DNA of 34,317 nucleotides from a virus, in IMG/VR virus record IMGVR_UViG_3300023184_000010, positions 1-34,317 of that record; one strand, written 5' to 3'. Made by a program: the position numbers and the translations under genes. Positions 8,137 to 17,842 of this stretch are shown one piece after another; position 1 is the stretch's first letter, and every line of letters starts with the position of its first letter. The notes below the pieces were generated by a model. That model searched no databases and was not told the origin of the DNA. It saw nothing but the letters and a program-made list of their open reading frames with translations.

Positions 8137-9125
8137 GTTTCCAAATCCCCACAGGCACAGCCCTGGTTGACTTTTTGAAAGATTTCACAGGATCGACCAA
8201 CACTGACGAAATCAAACAGTGTATCTATCTTGCTGAACTGTCAATGCGTAACATTGAACTGCCAGCCCTGCGCTCGGATCCATATGCGGCCGAAAACATT
8301 GGTACTGCCAATGCACTGGGACAGGTTCCTATTCCAGCAGACATGAACAAGCCAATCTTGTTCTTCAAACAAGGCTCACCTGGTGGTGGCACTTCAAGCC
8401 AAACAGGTCCTTGGATTGTGTATGACCGTATTGGTGACAGAGATATCATCACACAGAGCATGATTGCTCAGTTGTATCTTGCTCCTGTGAATGTGCCTGC
8501 TGTTATTCGCGGCAAATTCTCAGAAGTTTATGACTCTTATCAATTCCTACCCTGGGTTGGTGAAGGTGCCTTGATCAACTTGTACTACTACAAGGCCTGG
8601 CCCTTGTTGTTCTCACCTGTGGATGACACAGTTATTTCAACCACAGGCACAGTGGGATCAATCTCTGGTGCAGGTCCCTGGACAGCAACTATAACAGGCA
8701 TGAGCACCACAGCAGGACTTGCTGTGGGCGATGTGATCACTGCCACAGCAGGCACAGGCACATTAGGTGGTGGTGCAGGTGTGCGCACTGTGGCAACCAT
8801 ACCTGGCAACACATCAATAACATTCACCAGCACAGGTGGCACCACACCCACAGCCGGCACAGTTACCAATGTAAAACTCACAGAACAAGTGGTTGAGACC
8901 AACGCTGTGTTGCAAACATGGTCAGAAGGCTATGTGTATGCCAGCCTACGCGAATACTACATCAAGCGTCACAACAACGATGACGCCGCAATCTATCAGC
9001 AGAAATACCAGGATGCCTGGAACATTGTGGAAGATCAAAACAACCTTGGCAAATGGTCTGGTGGACACACAAGACTAACATCAGTTTGGCAGCCGCGCCA
9101 GTATCGCCAATACAACATCAAATAA
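8133..9125 (+). CDS. Head-tail adaptor, P22 gp4-like, with inserted beta domain (330 aa)
   Basis: The N-terminal (1-163) and C-terminal (about 250-330) parts form the expected adaptor: helical N-terminus, INLYYYKAWPLLF before the insert, then a Trp/Tyr-rich helix (WSEGYVYASLREYYIKRHNN) and the long final helix DDAAIYQQKYQDAWNIV. Between them residues about 164-248 are a Gly/Thr-rich low-complexity beta domain (GDVITATAGTGTLGGGAG) interrupting the family's core. The protein would bind under the portal and extend it toward the hub. The start overlaps the previous stop, with AAGGACATACC as ribosome site. A T7 gp11-like tubular protein is the alternative name. Confidence 0.75.
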   Translation: MSFQIPTGTALVDFLKDFTGSTNTDEIKQCIYLAELSMRNIELPALRSDPYAAENIGTANALGQVPIPADMNKPILFFKQGSPGGGTSSQTGPWIVYDRIGDRDIITQSMIAQLYLAPVNVPAVIRGKFSEVYDSYQFLPWVGEGALINLYYYKAWPLLFSPVDDTVISTTGTVGSISGAGPWTATITGMSTTAGLAVGDVITATAGTGTLGGGAGVRTVATIPGNTSITFTSTGGTTPTAGTVTNVKLTEQVVETNAVLQTWSEGYVYASLREYYIKRHNNDDAAIYQQKYQDAWNIVEDQNNLGKWSGGHTRLTSVWQPRQYRQYNIK

Positions 9126-9135
9126 GGATACCGCA

Positions 9136-12100
9136 ATGAGTGGAAATTCAACAAGTTTATACAGCACAAGCACAAGCAACATCACGCTGTCAAGCAACAA
9201 CTTGACCACGCTGTATCCTGGCGGTTCAGGCACAGTGACACCAGCACAACCCTACGGCAACGCCAATGTGGTAGGCCTACTGGCAGCCGGCACAGATGGT
9301 GCCAACACAGTGGCCAATATTGTGGCCACAGGCAATATTACAGGCAATTACTTCATTGGTAATGGATCACAGTTAACAGGTGTTGTTGCTGTCAGTGCCA
9401 ACACAGCCAATACTGCTGTGACCGTGACTGGCAATGCACAGCCCAATATCACCAGTGTAGGCACACTCACAAGTTTATCCAGCACAGGCAATGTCACCGG
9501 AGGCAATCTGCGGACCGCAGGTGCGGTCAGTGCCATTGGCAATGTCACAGGCAATTACTTCCTGGGTAATGGTAGCCAACTCACAGGATTACCAGCCACA
9601 TATTCCAACGCCAATGTGGTTTCGTTAATGGCCAACTTTGGTTCAAACACCATATCAACCACAGGCAACATCACCGGTGGATTTATCTTAGGTAATGGAT
9701 CACAGTTGACAGGATTACCTGCCACCTACTCAAACGCCAATGTGACTTCATTGTTGGCCAATTTTGGCTCAAATGCCATATCAACCACAGGCAATATCAC
9801 AGCCGGCAATGTGATAGCAGGTGCTGTGAGTACTCCTACTGTGTACAGTCAAGGTATGGCTACACAAGGTTATGACTATGTGCAGATGCAATACAGCAAT
9901 AGTGTTGCACTGCCTGTAACACCATATGACATAGGCACAGGATCATGGTTCTACCTGGATGCAGGTGGCGGTGTATTCCAATCAAACACAACAGGCACAC
10001 TCCAAACAGTTGTACAAGGCAATGATGGTAGTGTTAGTGCCACGGGCAATATCACAGCACCTTACTACTTTGGTAATGGCTCACAACTTACAGGTTTACC
10101 TGCCACATATTCAAATGCCAATGTCACCAGTTTGCTGGCCAATTTTGGATCAAATACTATATCAACCACAGGCAATATCACAGCAGGCTATGTTGTGGGC
10201 AATGGTTCGTTGCTGACCAGTATTACCGGTGCCAATGTCACAGGTTCAGTGGCACAGGCCAACACAGCCAACACAGCCAACGCGGTAGCAGGCGCCAATG
10301 TCACAGGTCAGGTGGCCAATGCTCTAGTTGCTGGCACAGTTTATACCAATGCACAACCTAATATTACTTCCCTTGGCACACTTTCAAGTGTAACTGTGAC
10401 AGGTAATATCACAGGTGGTAATTTGTTGACCACAGGTGTGGTATCAGCCACAGGCAACATTACCACGCAAGGCTTTTTTATAGGCAATTTCCAAGGTAAC
10501 ATCACAGGCAACTTGACAGTTCCTGGCTCAAACACCGAAGTAATCTACAACAACTCAGGCAATGCCGGAGCCAGTTCAGGATTTACATTTAATCAAGCAT
10601 CAAATGTGGTCACAGTGGCAGGCAATATTGCAAGTGGTAATATTTCAACCACAGGCAATGTCACAGGCAATTATGTGATTGGCAATGGTTCATTGCTGTC
10701 CGACATCACAGGCGGCAATGTCACAGGATCTGTAGCACAGGCCAATCAAGCCAACACAGCCAATGCTGTGGCAGGTGCCAATGTGAGTGGTCAAGTGGCC
10801 AATGCCCTGGTAGCAGGCACAGTTTATACCAACGCACAGCCCAACATTACTAGTGTTGGCACACTCACAAGTTTGTCAACCAGTGGTAATATCTCAGCCG
10901 CAGGCAATATTCAAGGCAATGTGTTCATTGGCAACGGTGCTGGATTGACCAATATTCCTGGCGGCAACATTGTGGGTGGGTATGGCAACGCCAATGTAAG
11001 CAATTTCCTTGCTACAGGATTTGGTTCAAACACCATAAGCACAACAGGCAATATTTCTGCAGGCAACATCTTGCTGGGTGATCTAGTGGGTGCTGGCAAT
11101 GTCACAGCCACTGGCAATATCACAGGTGGGTTATTTACGGGTAATGGTTCTGGACTAAGTTCAATCACAGGTGCCAATGTCACAGGCACAGTGGCCAATG
11201 CCACCTTTGCCACCACAGCAGGCTCAGCAGGCACAGCCAACACAGCAGTCACAGTCACAGGTAATGCACAGGCCAATATCACCAGTCTAGGCATATTGAC
11301 CAGCCTTTCAGTGAGTGGCAATACCACCAGCGGCAATGTGTTGACTTCAGTGGTGCAAGCCACAAATTCAGCAGGTTTGAGTCTAAAGAATGCATCCGGC
11401 ACAACACAGGCCAGCATGGGTGCCGGTGGTGGTGACAACTTTGCCATCAATGTCAGCACCAACCTGAATGGCAACAATGCTCAGATTGATATTTCACCCA
11501 CAGGCACTGGCCATGTGCATATCAAACCCACCGGCACCGGTGCTGTAGAAATTGCACCCACCAGCACTGGTTCAATCAACAACATGATCATTGGCAATAT
11601 CACACCGGCTGCTGTTTCAGCAACCACTGTGAGTGCCACTGGCAACATCACCGGCAACTACTTCATTGGTAATGGATCTCAACTGACAGGATTACCTGCT
11701 GGTTATTCAAATGCCGATGTGGCCACATTTTTAGCCAACTTTGGCAGCAATAGTATATCAACAACAGGCAATGTCACAGCCAGTTATTTTACAGGCAATG
11801 GATCATTGCTCTCAAGTATTACAGGTGCCAATGTCACAGGCACAGTGGCCAATGCCACCTACGCACTCAATGCCAATGCCGCAACCTATGCTGATCAAGC
11901 CAATTACGCAAATATTGCAAACAGTGTAAGTGGCTCAAATGTGAGTGGCCAGGTGGCCAATGCTCTAGTTGCTGGCACAGTGTACACAGCCGCACAACCC
12001 AATATCACAAGTGTTGGCACATTGACTAGTGTTGCTGTCACAGGCAACGCCACAGCAGGTAATCTATTGGCAGGCGGTGTAGTTTCAGCCACAGGCAATG

Positions 12101-14904
12101 TCACAGGCAATTACTTTATTGGTAATGGATCACAATTGACAGGCATTGTTGCCAGTTCCAATGCGGCTGGTTCCAACACACAAATACAATACAACAATGC
12201 CAATGCATTTGCTGGCAATGCTGGCTTGACATTCAATCAGACCACAGGCAATGTAGCCTTGGCCAATCTTGTGGTCAGTCCAGGAGTGGCAGGCAATGCC
12301 AACGCAGGCAACAATGCTGTGATCATAAACACAGCCACTCCGTTCAATGGTATATCAGCCACAGCCACCGGCTTGCAAGCAGGTCAAACTGTGTATGGCA
12401 CCGGCAACTATGGCAACCTGGCAGTGGGGGGTCTGCTGTTTAGCACACCCAAAGGTGCAAGAAATCTGTTCTGGGATAGTGCCAATGTGTCGGATGGATC
12501 AAATGTGGGCGTGCGATACGGCGGCCTGGCCGTGCCCTCAACAGTTACCTTGCAAGGTAATTTGACCAGCAACAACAATTTCATACGAGCATTTATCACT
12601 ACTTTGCAAGTGGGTGGCGGAGCCTCGGCCAACACCTTTACCAATGTCGGTCAAGGTGGTCAAGCCCTGGGTGCAGCCGCTTTTGCCACCACCATAGGTG
12701 AGGGTCCTGGAACGGTGACTCCACGAGTGGGCAATACCACTGTGCGAGATACTGTGAGTCTCAACAGTCAGATCACCGTTTGGAATGGTTCAAATGTGAG
12801 CAATGCTGTGTCAGCAGTATATAATTTTACCAATAGCACTGGTAATATTACCAATGCCTTAGGCGTGGTCACGCAATTTAGTGGCACAGTAAACACCACA
12901 CCAACCAATGTGGTGGGATATTACATGCCAACCAACACAGGTTCATTGGCAGGATTCAATTCAGCCAATGCCATGCGAGCGGCCACCAATTATTACTTCC
13001 TAAAGAATGATGATGCAGTGGCACAGACACAGTTGGGCAGTTTGAGAAGTTACAATGAGTTCCGTTATGATACTGCCACCACAGGCAACATAACCCTTGA
13101 CAAAAACAATGCACAGGTGCAATACATAGCACCCACTGCCAATGTGACCATAGATGGCTATGCCAATATGGTTACCAGTTTGAGTGATAGTGTAAACACG
13201 GATCAAGAAATTGACACACTCACAATCCTGGTGCAACAAGGTGCAACTCCTTACACAGTCACACTACCAACAGGTGCCACATATCAATATGCAGGCAACA
13301 TTTCAACTGTGCCTGCAGTGGCCAACTCAAGAAGCATACTAACAGTAGTGGCTGCCAATGTGTCTGGCACTGTGAACTATTTTACCACGGTTCAGAGTGA
13401 TCAAGCAGTTGTTTCCAGTTATGGCGACGCCAATGTAGCCACATTCCTGGCTGCGTTTGGTTCAAATACCATAAGCACAACAGGCACAGTCACAGCAGGC
13501 AATGTCACCGGAGGCAACATACTCACAGGTGGCATAATGTCAGCCACAGGCAATGTCACAGGCAATTACATCCTGGGCAATGGTTCGCAGTTGACAGGTA
13601 TCACAGCCACAGCCAACGCTGCCGGATCAAACACACAGATACAATACAACAATGCCGGTGCGTTTGCTGGCAGTGCCAACTTGACATTTGACAACACCAC
13701 AAATACCCTGGCAACTACCACGGTCACAGCCACTGCCAACATCAACGGTGCTGCTTTAAGCATCACAGGCAACACAACAGGTTCCAACATATTCAGTTAT
13801 CCCACCGCCAATGGTGTTATTGTCAACAGCACAGTGGCCAGCAATGTCAACGCCACAATAAATCCTTATAGAATTGTTTATGGCAATGGTTTCCGTGGTG
13901 ATTATGGTGCCAATGCTGATCCAGCCAACTTCAATAGAGGCAGTCTATTTGCGGCCATTGGCACTCAGGTGCTGGCCAACGCAGATACAACCAACTCATC
14001 CAGATTATTGACATCAAGTTATTTCATGGATCTGAACCAAGGTGCCAACATCACCAACACCAACAAACGCTATTCAGCCGGTGGATTTTATTCACAGATA
14101 GGTAATGGTAACATCACACTCACAGCCGCTAGTGGAACCAATATGGGTGCTGTTCTCAACGGTGGCACACAAACGCTCCTAATTGGTAACAGTGCCAATG
14201 CCAACCTAGGTGCTGTGAGTGTGAGTCATGCGGCAGCATTGAATTCAACTTTTATTGCCAGCACAGGAGGCACTGTGGGCAATGCAACAGGTGCCTTGAT
14301 CACCCTGCAGACAGCGGCTGCCAATGCTTCATTCACCACCAGCCAGATTGGCTACACAGCACAATTCCTGGGCACCACAGGAACACCAGCAGGCAATGTG
14401 ATTGGTTATTACATGCCATCAAATGTCACAACAAACTATGGATTTAATTCAACCAATCTAAACCGTGCAGCCACCAATTATTACTTCCTTAAGAACGATG
14501 ATGATGTGGCACAAAATCAACTGGGTTCACTCAGAGCCTATCACACATTCCAGGCCACAGGAACCACCACAGGCACCTGGAACATTGACAAGGCAAACGG
14601 TCAAGTTCAAGCCATCAGCACAACGGGTAATGTCACCATTGGATCATACACCAACTTTGTGACCACTGCCAATGATGGCACCAACAATGATTCACAAACA
14701 GACACAGTCACACTGATCATTGAACAAGGTGCAACACCTTACACAGTCACAATGCCCACTGGTAATGCCGCAATCAGGTATGCTGGCAATGTCAGCACAG
14801 TGGCCAACACAGCAAATTCAACCACAATGATTGCGATTGTTGCATATCGTACTGCGGCCAACGCCACAAGTTATCTAACCACAATTTCACCAGGATTTGT
14901 CTAA
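9136..14904 (+). CDS. Giant tail fibre / adhesin with GNGSQLTG repeats (1922 aa)
   Basis: Largest gene in the genome. Residues about 60-1040 are built from a degenerate repeat centred on GNGSQLTG (at least 12 copies of the GNGS/A-x-L core), alternating with TTGNITAGN, ANVTGxVA and LVAGTVYTxAQPNITS segments, a Gly/Asn/Thr pattern suited to a trimeric beta fibre. The C-terminal half carries two related modules (about residues 1255-1420 and 1753-1922), each with GYYMP, ATNYYFLKNDD, QLGSLR and EQGATPYTVT-type text. These may be receptor-binding or shaft-capping units. AAGGA precedes ATG 9136; the stop overlaps the next start (TAATG). No signal peptide or enzyme motif is seen. Confidence 0.85.
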   Translation: MSGNSTSLYSTSTSNITLSSNNLTTLYPGGSGTVTPAQPYGNANVVGLLAAGTDGANTVANIVATGNITGNYFIGNGSQLTGVVAVSANTANTAVTVTGNAQPNITSVGTLTSLSSTGNVTGGNLRTAGAVSAIGNVTGNYFLGNGSQLTGLPATYSNANVVSLMANFGSNTISTTGNITGGFILGNGSQLTGLPATYSNANVTSLLANFGSNAISTTGNITAGNVIAGAVSTPTVYSQGMATQGYDYVQMQYSNSVALPVTPYDIGTGSWFYLDAGGGVFQSNTTGTLQTVVQGNDGSVSATGNITAPYYFGNGSQLTGLPATYSNANVTSLLANFGSNTISTTGNITAGYVVGNGSLLTSITGANVTGSVAQANTANTANAVAGANVTGQVANALVAGTVYTNAQPNITSLGTLSSVTVTGNITGGNLLTTGVVSATGNITTQGFFIGNFQGNITGNLTVPGSNTEVIYNNSGNAGASSGFTFNQASNVVTVAGNIASGNISTTGNVTGNYVIGNGSLLSDITGGNVTGSVAQANQANTANAVAGANVSGQVANALVAGTVYTNAQPNITSVGTLTSLSTSGNISAAGNIQGNVFIGNGAGLTNIPGGNIVGGYGNANVSNFLATGFGSNTISTTGNISAGNILLGDLVGAGNVTATGNITGGLFTGNGSGLSSITGANVTGTVANATFATTAGSAGTANTAVTVTGNAQANITSLGILTSLSVSGNTTSGNVLTSVVQATNSAGLSLKNASGTTQASMGAGGGDNFAINVSTNLNGNNAQIDISPTGTGHVHIKPTGTGAVEIAPTSTGSINNMIIGNITPAAVSATTVSATGNITGNYFIGNGSQLTGLPAGYSNADVATFLANFGSNSISTTGNVTASYFTGNGSLLSSITGANVTGTVANATYALNANAATYADQANYANIANSVSGSNVSGQVANALVAGTVYTAAQPNITSVGTLTSVAVTGNATAGNLLAGGVVSATGNVTGNYFIGNGSQLTGIVASSNAAGSNTQIQYNNANAFAGNAGLTFNQTTGNVALANLVVSPGVAGNANAGNNAVIINTATPFNGISATATGLQAGQTVYGTGNYGNLAVGGLLFSTPKGARNLFWDSANVSDGSNVGVRYGGLAVPSTVTLQGNLTSNNNFIRAFITTLQVGGGASANTFTNVGQGGQALGAAAFATTIGEGPGTVTPRVGNTTVRDTVSLNSQITVWNGSNVSNAVSAVYNFTNSTGNITNALGVVTQFSGTVNTTPTNVVGYYMPTNTGSLAGFNSANAMRAATNYYFLKNDDAVAQTQLGSLRSYNEFRYDTATTGNITLDKNNAQVQYIAPTANVTIDGYANMVTSLSDSVNTDQEIDTLTILVQQGATPYTVTLPTGATYQYAGNISTVPAVANSRSILTVVAANVSGTVNYFTTVQSDQAVVSSYGDANVATFLAAFGSNTISTTGTVTAGNVTGGNILTGGIMSATGNVTGNYILGNGSQLTGITATANAAGSNTQIQYNNAGAFAGSANLTFDNTTNTLATTTVTATANINGAALSITGNTTGSNIFSYPTANGVIVNSTVASNVNATINPYRIVYGNGFRGDYGANADPANFNRGSLFAAIGTQVLANADTTNSSRLLTSSYFMDLNQGANITNTNKRYSAGGFYSQIGNGNITLTAASGTNMGAVLNGGTQTLLIGNSANANLGAVSVSHAAALNSTFIASTGGTVGNATGALITLQTAAANASFTTSQIGYTAQFLGTTGTPAGNVIGYYMPSNVTTNYGFNSTNLNRAATNYYFLKNDDDVAQNQLGSLRAYHTFQATGTTTGTWNIDKANGQVQAISTTGNVTIGSYTNFVTTANDGTNNDSQTDTVTLIIEQGATPYTVTMPTGNAAIRYAGNVSTVANTANSTTMIAIVAYRTAANATSYLTTISPGFV
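9330..12180 (+). repeat. Degenerate coding repeats of the fibre shaft
   Basis: Repeated DNA such as the GGTAATGGATCACAGTTAAC-type segment recurs about every 120-500 bp, encoding the GNGSQLTG unit. Copies differ mostly at third positions and keep the reading frame. This region is prone to recombination and assembly collapse. Confidence 0.8.
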
Positions 14905-15836
14905 TGCTAACATCCACAGCAGGAACCTCAGCGCAACTCAGCAGATGGTGGACTAGATTGCCCACACCCGCTTTGTCAGTTACCAATGCCTGGTATCGTG
15001 GTGCTTTTAATAATGGCACATTTGTAATAGTTGGTGGCAACAATTCTAATGGTGCATATTCTACCACAGGTGGATTGACCTGGACTGGATCTACGCTGCC
15101 TATTTCAAGTGCTCAATCTGTAATTTATGGAGCAGATAAATTTGTAGCAGTTGGTGGCAGCACCACAGGTGCTTATTCAACTGATGGTATCTCCTGGTCA
15201 AGTTCGGTACTGCCTTCCACAGTAAATTTTGCTGATATAGCATATGGAGCAAGTGGTTATGTGGCTGTGGGTACTAATTTATTAGGAAATTCAACTACCA
15301 CTTATGCCACATCAGGGGATGGTATAACCTGGACCACAAGAACTTTTACCGGTGGAGTATACAGCGCCATATGTTATGGCAATGGCAAATATGTGTTATG
15401 GACCACTAATGGTACTGCGTATACATCAACTGATGGTATCACCTGGAGCGGTAACAGTGGTCTTACCAATAGCATTTACAGTGTCACATATGGTAATGGT
15501 TATTATGTTGCTGTGAGTCAAAATGGAACTATTACCTGGTCAACAGACGGTGCTAGTTGGAGTACCACAAGTCTTTATAACACAGCCACCTGGGATAGAG
15601 TGGTATTTGGCAATGGTAGATTTATCATCACTGGATATGAACCAGGAGGCACTACTCAAGCCCTATGGTCAGACACAGGCACCACTAAGTGGTATTACAG
15701 CACCATGCCCGCAAGTGCAGTCTGGATAGCACCTGCATACGGAACAGTGTCATCACAACCTCGATGGATTTGTGCTGGTTATTCAGGTGGCACATCAACC
15801 ATAGCCATCAGTGCTAATGGCCAAACCTGGTCTTAA
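14904..15836 (+). CDS. Asp-box beta-propeller tail protein (310 aa)
   Basis: Six sialidase-type Asp-boxes of the form S-x-D-G-x-(S/T)-W are visible: STTGGLTW, STDGISW, SGDGITW, STDGITW, STDGASW and the terminal SANGQTW. They are spaced 40-50 residues apart with intervening YGNGxYVxV strands, giving a six-bladed beta-propeller. No glycoside hydrolase catalytic set can be claimed. Encoded between fibre and hub (TAATG overlap upstream, 14 nt gap downstream), it is probably a virion protein contacting cell-surface glycans or capping the fibre. ATG 14904 has CAGGA nine nt upstream. Confidence 0.75.
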   Translation: MLTSTAGTSAQLSRWWTRLPTPALSVTNAWYRGAFNNGTFVIVGGNNSNGAYSTTGGLTWTGSTLPISSAQSVIYGADKFVAVGGSTTGAYSTDGISWSSSVLPSTVNFADIAYGASGYVAVGTNLLGNSTTTYATSGDGITWTTRTFTGGVYSAICYGNGKYVLWTTNGTAYTSTDGITWSGNSGLTNSIYSVTYGNGYYVAVSQNGTITWSTDGASWSTTSLYNTATWDRVVFGNGRFIITGYEPGGTTQALWSDTGTTKWYYSTMPASAVWIAPAYGTVSSQPRWICAGYSGGTSTIAISANGQTWS

Positions 15837-15850
15837 AAGGAAAATCTCAA

Positions 15851-17842
15851 GTGGCCAACATACAATCAAGTTATCAAGAAGCGCGAATACCATTTGCCAA
15901 AATGAGTTACACACCCGATGTGCCTTCAACAGCACTGGGACCAAACGAATACAATTCAGGACTCAATGTGGAGACAGATGTGCGTGGCATTCGTAGCATG
16001 GCCGGTGACGAAGAAATCCTAACCACTGTGCCTGGCACACCAACCTATGTCAGTGCTGGTTATAGACGCAATGGTGAATATTGGTTCATAGTGGCCACAA
16101 CAGAAGGCTACTGGTATGCATCAAATGGTGATGACGACTGGTACAACATCACCCCCGGTGGTGGTCCTATTTCAGGCTACACACAAAGCACCAACATCAC
16201 CGAAGCCTGGAATGGTACCATACCATTCTTCAATGACAGTTTGAATCCGCCCATGTTCTTGCCGGATGAATACAATGCCACCTTGGTACTGTATTCAAAT
16301 ACATTGAGTGCTGACATAGACAATATTGCTTATCAGTCACCAACAACACAACGCATGACGCTGACCACGCTGTTGGCAACACCTTTTGCGGCAGGTGAAC
16401 AAATTATTATTTCAGGCGTAAACAATTTTTACAATGGAGTGTTTACTGTGGCAGGTAATGGTACTACCACAATTGGCCCAGATACTGTGACCTATATTGA
16501 TTACTTGGCAGTTCCTGGCGCCGCATATCCTGGCGGTCCATTGGGTACAGTAAGTCCCAAATATCAATGGAACTACAACCCTAACTGGAAAAGTTATTAT
16601 GCCGGTTGGATGAGAATCTACAACACACCCAATGTCGGTTCAATATTAGTAGCAGGCAATCTTACAGTTACTGAACAAGATGACACAGTGGTTAATTATC
16701 CTGTGACTGTGCAATGGTCGCAAAACTTTGCACTTAATCAGGCACCAATCAGTTGGCAGCCCACTGTGACCAATGTGGCCAACCAGTTGGAAGTTCCGCT
16801 TCGTGGTCCTTGTGTGGATGCGTTTCCCAGCAATGGTCAGTTGTTCCTTTGCAGTTACTGGGACACGGTGGTGTTCTCACCAATCAACTACACCACAACA
16901 TCAGCACCTATCTTGGGTGTGCGCCTATTCAACCAAGGTCGTGGTCTGCTGACATCAAATGCCTGGGCCAACACAGACAAAACAGTTTATGGTATAGACT
17001 CAAGAGACATCTGGGTGTTTGATGGCAATGACTTTACTGGTCTTGGCAATCAGCGTGTGAAGAACTGGTTCTTTGATCAACTGGATCCTTTGTATGTTCA
17101 ACGCATATTCATGGAAGTGAACACACAACGCAATCAGGTAGAAATTTATTACACAACCAAACCCGAATATGAAAATCCAACCAATCCCATTGTGAATGGT
17201 GTTCCTAACAAAATGATCAGTTACAGATATGATATTGATTGCTGGAACGCACCACGAGATGTGTCAAGTGCAACCTTTGCTTGTGAATCACCCATATGGT
17301 ATGGGCACGATGGTTCAAGCATACCATTATGGGACAGCAATGAAGGTTCGCGCACAGTGGTATATGCTCGAGGTAGAACCAGCAAGCAGTTGATTCAAAA
17401 GGATCAAGGTTACAGTTTTATCACAAGCAATGCCAATCCCAACGGTGACATTGAGAGCACATTCCGCAGAGACAATATCAAACTGATCAAGGACTATTCA
17501 GGCAAACTCATGGTGCATCGCATCTTGCCTGAAGTTGTAAACATCAACAACAATGAATTGCCAATAACGGCTGCACAGGCTGTGATAGATCCTGCTCTCA
17601 AAGGCAATATCACAGTCACAATTGAAGGTGCCAATTCAGTAGGTAGTGAGCCCACTGCTATCACACCAGTGACCATACCTGTGGATGCCAATGGCGGTAC
17701 CAACGCACAAAACCCTTGGGCACAGATCAATCAGAATGCATTCCGTGTGAACACTATTGAATTGTCAAACACATCAAACACAAACATTTGGATGTGTAGT
17801 GCCACAACCTGGCAAATCACACAAGTTGAGGATGACCGCTAA
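15851..17842 (+). CDS. Tail hub / nozzle protein, P22 gp10-like (663 aa)
   Basis: GTG start at 15851 preceded by AAAAGGAAAA. An N-terminus giving QEARIPFAKMSYTPDVPSTA and GLNVETDVRGIRSMAGDE is followed by repeated WY-rich beta strands, then GPCVDAFPSNGQLFLCSYWDTVVFSPIN and IDSRDIWVFDGNDFTGLGNQRVKNWFFDQLD. This layout is that of the tail-hub/tubular-B family (gp10 of P22, gp12 of T7). It would assemble below the adaptor and form the short-tail nozzle. It is longer than P22 gp10 (about 470 aa); residues about 190-300 may be an added domain. Assignment by position and text character. Confidence 0.75.
   Translation: MANIQSSYQEARIPFAKMSYTPDVPSTALGPNEYNSGLNVETDVRGIRSMAGDEEILTTVPGTPTYVSAGYRRNGEYWFIVATTEGYWYASNGDDDWYNITPGGGPISGYTQSTNITEAWNGTIPFFNDSLNPPMFLPDEYNATLVLYSNTLSADIDNIAYQSPTTQRMTLTTLLATPFAAGEQIIISGVNNFYNGVFTVAGNGTTTIGPDTVTYIDYLAVPGAAYPGGPLGTVSPKYQWNYNPNWKSYYAGWMRIYNTPNVGSILVAGNLTVTEQDDTVVNYPVTVQWSQNFALNQAPISWQPTVTNVANQLEVPLRGPCVDAFPSNGQLFLCSYWDTVVFSPINYTTTSAPILGVRLFNQGRGLLTSNAWANTDKTVYGIDSRDIWVFDGNDFTGLGNQRVKNWFFDQLDPLYVQRIFMEVNTQRNQVEIYYTTKPEYENPTNPIVNGVPNKMISYRYDIDCWNAPRDVSSATFACESPIWYGHDGSSIPLWDSNEGSRTVVYARGRTSKQLIQKDQGYSFITSNANPNGDIESTFRRDNIKLIKDYSGKLMVHRILPEVVNINNNELPITAAQAVIDPALKGNITVTIEGANSVGSEPTAITPVTIPVDANGGTNAQNPWAQINQNAFRVNTIELSNTSNTNIWMCSATTWQITQVEDDR

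Noticed and set aside
10911-11477. Leftward 188-codon frame in the fibre gene
   Set aside because: Pro/Val/Leu-rich complement of Gly/Asn/Thr repeats; mirrors the repeats and lacks any start context.
9330-12180. Regularly recurring short DNA repeats suggesting a CRISPR array
   Set aside because: Repeats are in frame, degenerate, unevenly spaced and encode the GNGSQLTG protein motif; no unique spacers.
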